Assembly: GCA_937877685.1 (NCBI GenBank)
Contig: CALFGU010000098.1
Span: 1 to 10,134 of the forward strand
Reading direction: 5' to 3'
From: an uncultured Prevotella sp.
Lineage (GTDB): Bacteria > Bacteroidota > Bacteroidia > Bacteroidales > Bacteroidaceae
Length of the DNA: 10,134 bases
Of this stretch, positions 7,330 through 10,134 are shown one piece after another. Position numbers and translations under genes: made by a program. The notes beneath the pieces were generated by a model, which had not been told where the DNA came from, ran no database searches, and saw nothing but the letters and a program-made list of their open reading frames with translations. Within the stretch, counting starts at the first letter, position 1. Each line of letters opens with the position of its first letter.

Positions 7330-7650
7330 ATGTGGCAAGTGAACGCACAAAACCTTACAATGACGGAAGGGGATTTTGGTATCCAACTGCCCGTCACCAT
7401 TAGCGGCACGACATTTGCCGCAAGCGATTCGGTTAAAATCACTTTCAAGGACAAGCCTAACGGTGATACGATTCTTGAAAAAGATTTTACCAACATTCAG
7501 AACAACACGGTAAACCTTGGACTGACGGAGGCCGAAAGTGCGTTGTTCCCGGTTGGGGCGTATGTCTACTCCCTCGATTGGTATCAGTCCGGCTCGTTCA
7601 TGTGCAATATCATTCGTGAGGCCACGTTTAAGGTGGTGGATAAGGCGTGA
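7330..7650 (+). CDS. Small BppU-like tail protein (beta-sandwich)
   Basis: This 106-residue protein starts at ATG 7330 with AGGAG at 7318-7322. It looks like a single beta-sandwich: LTMTEGDFGIQLPVTISG, then SVKITFKDKPNG, TVNLGLTEAESALFPVGAY and IIREATFKVVDKA. Proteins of this type match the N-terminal, immunoglobulin-like part of upper baseplate proteins (BppU) of lactococcal-type phages, in which the domain links fibres to the tail tip. Here the domain stands alone and overlaps the following fibre gene by four bases (GTGA at 7647-7650), so it may be an adaptor for that fibre. No enzyme motif, signal peptide or membrane segment is visible. The assignment is by pattern and context. Confidence 0.55.
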   Translation: MWQVNAQNLTMTEGDFGIQLPVTISGTTFAASDSVKITFKDKPNGDTILEKDFTNIQNNTVNLGLTEAESALFPVGAYVYSLDWYQSGSFMCNIIREATFKVVDKA

Positions 7651-9146
7651 CATTATACGCAAACTTTTCCCCGCAAACCGTTGGTGTCAAAATAAACAGC
7701 CAATCCGTATCCGCTGATATGCAGAACTCGGAGAGAATACCGACCCCCGGACGGCAAGGTGACCCCGGCTTTTCCCCCATTGTTTCCGTTGAGGACATCG
7801 AGGGTGGGCATCGCGTCACCATAACAGACGAAGACGGTGACCATACCTTTGATGTCATGGACGGTGCTGACGGGCATGACGGTCAAACGGGGAGAACCCC
7901 CGAAATCTTTGCTACCGCAACCACACTTCCTGCCGGGTCTGACGCTACGGCAAACATAAGCGGAACGATTGAACAGCCGTTGCTGACTATCGGCGTTCCC
8001 CGTGGTGCTGATGGACAGAATGGGCAAGACGGTCAAAACGGACAGGACGGGCAGGATGGCGTTTCGCCCACGATTTCCGTGACGGAAATAACGGGAGGTC
8101 ACTCCGTTTCCGTGACAGACAAGAACGGAACGCAGACATTTTCCGTGATGGATGGCGAACAGGGTGCGCCGGGGACTACCGATTACAACGACCTCCAGAA
8201 CAAGCCAACCATCCCGTCGACGGCGGCAGATGTCGGAGCGTTGCCAGACTCGACCAAATACGCATTGTCCCCGGCTGTCGGAGGAAATGCTACTTGCGCC
8301 AACGGCCTTCCTTATGGCGTTGTAGACGGCACAAGCACCGCAACTGCTTTCACCGTAACCATTCCGGGCGTTACGGAGTTGTATGACGGTCTGTGTGTTC
8401 TTGTGAAGAACAATGTTGTCGCAAGCAAAGCGGACTGCACTTTGAATGTAAACGGTCTTGGGGCAAAGCGCATCCACTACAATACGGCGGCAAACTCACA
8501 GATAACCACACATTTTTCGGCATCAACAACCGCCCTGTTCTACTACGACAGCACAAGAAACAGCGGAGCAGGAGCGTGGGTATTCTATTACGGCTACGAT
8601 AGCAACACCAATACCATCGGCTATCAAGTCCGTACAAACGCATTGTCCCTACCGATGAAAAGCACCGTTTACCGTTATCGTTTGCTTTTTACTTCTGCTG
8701 ACGGGTTGGGCTATGTCCCGGCAAACAACAGCACAAGCACGAACGGAACGGCGGCGAGAACGACTTGCCAAGACCCGATTGACCCGTTCGGACGGATTGT
8801 ATATTACGGGACAACGGCAAGCGTTGACACCGGGAGTAGGCCGTCTGCCTCCTACCAATGGCAACAGTACTCCGGGATAACTATTGGTTATTCATTTCAA
8901 AAGTCCCCAAACTATGTCCTTACCGAATGGAAACCAATTTACTTGTGTTGCAATCCGCAGACGGATGGAAGTGCCACCATCGACAGCACGACACCGTTCG
9001 TGCAAGCACTCCCGTCATCCAATGACGGAAAGATTTATATCTTTCTTGGCGTTGCAACATCTTCCACCGCATTTGAACTGACTCTTGAGCATCCCGTATA
9101 CTACCACAACGGCACGGGCATCCGCATTTGGACAGGGGGTGCTTGA
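7647..9146 (+). CDS. Collagen-like tail fibre / receptor-binding protein
   Basis: This 499-residue protein starts at GTG 7647, overlapping the previous stop, with AAGGTGG at 7630-7636 upstream. Residues 1-40 are an N-terminal attachment part. Residues 43-73 and 140-170 are two copies of one 31-residue module. Between them are Gly-X-Y collagen-like triplets, best at 120-138 (GADGQNGQDGQNGQDGQDG), which should form a rigid trimeric stalk. The motif YNDLQNKPTIPSTAADVGA (180-198) occurs in many phage fibres. Residues about 210-499 are a beta-rich head (for example TAFTVTIPGVTELYDG, LNVNGLGAKRIHYN) ending in WTGGA, likely the receptor-binding part. Such fibres decide host range. The target is unknown. 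I see no C-type-lectin variable region or adenine-biased template that would point to a diversity-generating element. Confidence 0.78.
   Translation: MTLYANFSPQTVGVKINSQSVSADMQNSERIPTPGRQGDPGFSPIVSVEDIEGGHRVTITDEDGDHTFDVMDGADGHDGQTGRTPEIFATATTLPAGSDATANISGTIEQPLLTIGVPRGADGQNGQDGQNGQDGQDGVSPTISVTEITGGHSVSVTDKNGTQTFSVMDGEQGAPGTTDYNDLQNKPTIPSTAADVGALPDSTKYALSPAVGGNATCANGLPYGVVDGTSTATAFTVTIPGVTELYDGLCVLVKNNVVASKADCTLNVNGLGAKRIHYNTAANSQITTHFSASTTALFYYDSTRNSGAGAWVFYYGYDSNTNTIGYQVRTNALSLPMKSTVYRYRLLFTSADGLGYVPANNSTSTNGTAARTTCQDPIDPFGRIVYYGTTASVDTGSRPSASYQWQQYSGITIGYSFQKSPNYVLTEWKPIYLCCNPQTDGSATIDSTTPFVQALPSSNDGKIYIFLGVATSSTAFELTLEHPVYYHNGTGIRIWTGGA
7773..8156 (+). repeat. Duplicated 31-residue module flanking collagen-like triplets
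   Basis: The module at 7773-7865 (SPIVSVEDIEGGHRVTITDE onward to DVMDG) and that at 8064-8156 (SPTISVTEITGGHSVSVTDK onward to SVMDG) align without gaps over 31 residues and share SP, ISV/VSV, GGH, VTD/ITD, TF and VMDG. Each is followed by Gly-rich triplets. Between them are another small beta module (TPEIFATATTLPAG to IGVPRG) and the collagen-like stretch 8004-8060. The pattern is beads on a string made by internal duplication. Confidence 0.8.
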
Positions 9147-9147
9147 T

Positions 9148-9447
9148 GTGAGCGATGCTATTATCGTTGCCATCATCACCGGGGCGTGTGCCGTTATTGC
9201 ACAACTTATCATCTCCCGGTCTTCGGCTAAAGAGTTGTACGCCAAGTTAGATAAGCAAAGCGAGATTTCAGACCAGAAACTCGATGCCAAACTTGAAAGA
9301 TACCAAGCGGTCACGGACGAAAAGATTTCTGAACTTACCAGAGAGGTAAGGGCGCACAACGGACACCAAGAAAGAATTTCCCTGTTAGAGCGCGAGGAAA
9401 CGCGGCAAAACGAACGCATTAAAGCATTGGAAAACCGGGCAAGCTAA
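9148..9447 (+). CDS. Membrane-anchored coiled-coil protein, possible lysis accessory
   Basis: The best start is GTG 9148, one base after the fibre stop and 6 bases after AGGGGGTG (9134-9141); the longer open frame from 9085 lies inside the fibre gene. The 99-residue product has one N-terminal membrane helix (DAIIVAIITGACAVIAQLII, residues 3-22) followed by a long charged coiled coil with heptad-like spacing (KELYAKLDKQSEISDQKL and onward to ERIKALENRAS). The mix of one membrane helix and a coiled coil recalls haemolysin XhlA-type phage proteins, but in XhlA the helix is at the C-terminus, so the topology is reversed. Possible roles are a second holin, a holin regulator or an envelope tether. 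It is the last gene before the terminator. I do not recognise the family with certainty. Confidence 0.6.
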   Translation: MSDAIIVAIITGACAVIAQLIISRSSAKELYAKLDKQSEISDQKLDAKLERYQAVTDEKISELTREVRAHNGHQERISLLEREETRQNERIKALENRAS

Positions 9448-9450
9448 CAC

Positions 9451-9477
9451 AAAGGGGACTTGACAAAAGTCCCCTTT
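9451..9477 (+). terminator. Perfect hairpin ending the late operon
   Basis: AAAGGGGACTT (9451-9461) and AAGTCCCCTTT (9467-9477) are exact inverse complements around the loop GACAA. The hairpin starts four bases after the last stop codon. The only T run is the TTT inside the stem's right arm, so as a + strand intrinsic terminator it is weaker than a classical one; the AAA at the left gives the same weak tail on the other strand. An operator role is also possible because a promoter-like element overlaps it. Confidence 0.65.
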
Positions 9478-9488
9478 GGCTATATTAT
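9460..9488 (+). promoter_or_regulatory. Sigma-A-like promoter embedded in the hairpin
   Basis: TTGACA at 9460-9465 is an exact -35 consensus, and TATTAT at 9483-9488 lies 17 bases later, matching TATAAT at five of six positions. Transcription would begin near 9495. No coding gene follows for 500 bases, and a strong terminator ends at about 9656, so the product would be a short RNA of about 160 bases. The -35 lies in the loop and right arm of the 9451-9477 inverted repeat. The match may be chance, since TTGACAA is partly dictated by the hairpin. Confidence 0.4.
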
Positions 9489-9517
9489 TAGTTTTGCTCC
9501 GAACGGCACTAAAAACA

Positions 9518-9539
9518 TTTTTGCTGACTTTTTACTGAC
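9518..9539 (+). repeat. Tandem 11-bp repeats beside the attachment site (possible integrase arm sites)
   Basis: TTTTTGCTGAC (9518-9528) is followed at once by TTTTTACTGAC (9529-9539), differing at one base. They sit about 50 bases on the phage side of the tRNA-derived core, where tyrosine integrases usually have arm-type binding sites as short direct repeats. The repeat is seen; the binding role is inferred. Confidence 0.45.
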
Positions 9540-9587
9540 AACTCCAAAAAATCCTTGATTTTCAATGGGTTTGGGGTTTGCAAAATA

Positions 9588-9612
9588 GGTTCGAGTCCCG
9601 TACGGGTCACCA
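9588..9612 (+). other. Prophage attachment site: tRNA 3'-end fragment with CCA
   Basis: GGTTCGAGTCCCG followed by TACGGGTCACCA is the 3' end of a tRNA: T-loop TTCGAGT, T-stem 3' strand CCCGT, acceptor strand ACGGGTC, discriminator A and encoded CCA. The bases before it (AAATA) do not pair with the T-stem strand as a real tRNA would need (position 51-63 is A-C), and no anticodon arm can be folded upstream, so this is only a fragment. Integrases that use tRNA genes leave such a copy at the distal end, while the intact tRNA stays at the other end, beyond the left of the window. The implied acceptor 5' strand GACCCGT would fit a lysine tRNA of Clostridia, but the fragment cannot prove it. Confidence 0.8.
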
Positions 9613-9621
9613 TGTTCCACA

Positions 9622-9656
9622 CCCCGAAATCGTTCAGATTTCGGGGATTTTTCTTT
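9622..9656 (+). terminator. Rho-independent terminator, probably of the original tRNA gene
   Basis: CCCCGAAATC (9622-9631) pairs perfectly with GATTTCGGGG (9637-9646) around the loop GTTCA, and ATTTTTCTTTGTTTT follows. It lies nine bases after the CCA, where a tRNA operon terminator would be, and probably marks the start of chromosomal DNA. Confidence 0.88.
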
Positions 9657-9937
9657 GTTTTATGCCACTTTTTATAGCAAAATGTTATGATGAAAATTTT
9701 GTCAGTAATTTTGGTAGTGACAAAATATTAATGTTTAACATTAAAATATCAATAGTTTGGCGTTTATTTTACTACCCATTTTACTACCCACTTTTGAAAG
9801 AGAATATAATCTATGAAAGTGTTGAAATAAGTTGAATAGAGAAGTTTTATTATTTGTCGATATATAACATTATTCAATTTGATTTACCGACCATTTTACA
9901 CACAAATTTATAAGTATTATTTTTAAAACTTTATTTT
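9657..9937. other. A+T-rich noncoding flank
   Basis: No convincing gene is visible here on either strand. An 85-codon open frame (9578-9835) starts inside the attachment site and runs through the terminator, so it is taken as chance. Hand-counted stretches have roughly a quarter G+C (16 of 60 at 9661-9720), far below the phage genes to the left. The only structure noted is the 12-bp tandem repeat at 9766-9789. Confidence 0.6.
9766..9789 (+). repeat. Tandem 12-bp repeat ATTTTACTACCC x2
   Basis: Two exact, adjoining copies of ATTTTACTACCC lie about 155 bases to the right of the tRNA fragment in otherwise very A+T-rich DNA. They share TTTTACT with the 9529 repeat on the phage side. They could be arm sites of an integrase from a second element at the same tRNA, or unrelated host DNA. 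Confidence 0.45.
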
Positions 9938-9977
9938 TTGACAAGATGTTGAGAAAAAAGTGTATTTGTGATATATA
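9938..9977 (+). promoter_or_regulatory. Possible promoter of the right-edge gene
   Basis: Two overlapping arrangements are possible. TTGACA (9938-9943) is followed after 17 bases by TGTATT, a weak -10. TTGAGA (9949-9954) is followed after 17 bases by TATATA (9972-9977). Either would start transcription shortly before the reading frame near 10005. The A+T-rich background makes chance matches likely. Confidence 0.35.
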
Positions 9978-10004
9978 GTATAAGAAGAAAATAAAAATAA
10001 TATT

Positions 10005-10134
10005 ATGATTGAATTGGAGAAAAAATCGATATAGATACAACTGAAATAAAATTAGCTACTTTAGATAAATATTCACAAGAATATAGTAAAGAGAAATTAT
10101 TTAATGAATTAGAAAAAAATAGTACGAAAAAAAA
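10005..10134 (+). CDS. Partial gene at right edge, start disrupted or unresolved; YkvA/DUF1232-like at best
   Basis: From about 10013 to the window end one frame stays open and reads like the start of a helical protein: ATLDKYSQEYSKEKLFNELE. It cannot be joined to a normal start codon. ATG 10005 opens a frame (MIELEKKSI) that ends at TAG 10032; adding one A to the six-A run at 10020-10025 would fuse this ATG in frame with the longer protein. Otherwise the start would have to be a rare codon (ATC 10025 or ATA 10031) behind GGAG 10016-10019. The spacing of Y-S-x-E-K-L-F-x-x-L-x-K recalls the N-terminus of YkvA/DUF1232 membrane proteins, but the decisive part lies outside the window. A pseudogene, a sequencing slip in the A run, or a real frameshift are all possible. 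Confidence 0.35.

Noticed and set aside
6221..7348. A long open frame (375 codons) on the minus strand opposite the holin and endolysin
   Set aside because: The plus strand here has two well-recognised coupled genes with ribosome-binding sites; the minus-strand peptide has no recognisable domain and is a shadow of codon bias.
7647..9146. Diversity-generating retroelement target in the fibre C-terminus
   Set aside because: No reverse transcriptase or template repeat is in the window, and no C-type-lectin variable-region motif is visible at the C-terminus.
9085..9147. Longer start (ATG 9085) for the last membrane protein
   Set aside because: It lies inside the fibre gene, has no good ribosome-binding site, and AGGGGGTG at 9134-9141 fits GTG 9148.
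9551..9612. A complete but degenerate tRNA gene including an anticodon-like stretch CTTGATTTTCAAT
   Set aside because: Counting back from CCA, the anticodon arm should be at about 9563-9579 and does not pair; the similar stretch is displaced and forms only wobble or mismatched pairs.
9578..9835. An 85-codon open frame across the attachment site and terminator
   Set aside because: It starts in the tRNA fragment, passes through a strong terminator, has no ribosome-binding site, and its composition looks random.

Overview
The window is the right-hand end of an integrated temperate siphovirus (a prophage) in a Gram-positive, probably gut-type Clostridia host. The evidence for this is the order of tail genes, ribosome-binding sites of the GGAGG/AGGGGG type, a Dp-1-like holin, a CHAP endolysin with a Pro/Thr linker, and an attachment site made of the last 25 bases of a tRNA gene including its encoded CCA. 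All real genes lie on the + strand and are packed tightly, several with overlapping stop and start codons, so they look like one late operon. No species name can be read from the sequence.

Layout. Positions 1-183 hold the end of the major tail protein. Positions 215-1014 hold the two-part tail assembly chaperone (gpG and gpGT), joined by a clear -1 frameshift signal (GGGAAAC at 511-517 with a stem downstream). Positions 995-3211 encode the tape measure protein, whose C-terminal half carries exact 40-residue repeats. Positions 3225-3611 encode a small distal-tail-type protein. Positions 3613-6234 encode a large tail hub and fibre protein that contains trimeric-adhesin-like 15-residue repeats. 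A holin and endolysin (6246-7312) are placed inside the tail-fibre region. After them come a small BppU-like beta-sandwich protein (7330-7650), a collagen-like fibre and receptor-binding protein (7647-9146), and a membrane-anchored coiled-coil protein (9148-9447).

The late operon ends at a perfect 11-bp hairpin (9451-9477). From there to 9612 is the phage attachment arm and the tRNA 3' fragment, followed by what looks like the host tRNA terminator (9622-9656). No gene is visible between 9448 and about 10005. Base composition falls sharply to very A+T-rich DNA beyond about 9650. At the right edge is the start of a possible host gene (weak likeness to YkvA/DUF1232 proteins) whose start is disrupted or unresolved.

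How the genes work together: the chaperones and tape measure build a tail tube of set length from the major tail protein. The distal protein, hub-fibre, BppU-like and collagen-fibre proteins form the tip that binds the cell. Holin, endolysin and perhaps the last membrane protein release progeny. I found no CRISPR array, reverse transcriptase, toxin-antitoxin pair or defence island. The points most worth a second look are the chimeric hub-adhesin, the hairpin-embedded promoter that could make a short RNA ending in a tRNA fragment, the tandem repeats beside the attachment site, and an unexplained ribbon-helix-helix-like tail on the endolysin.
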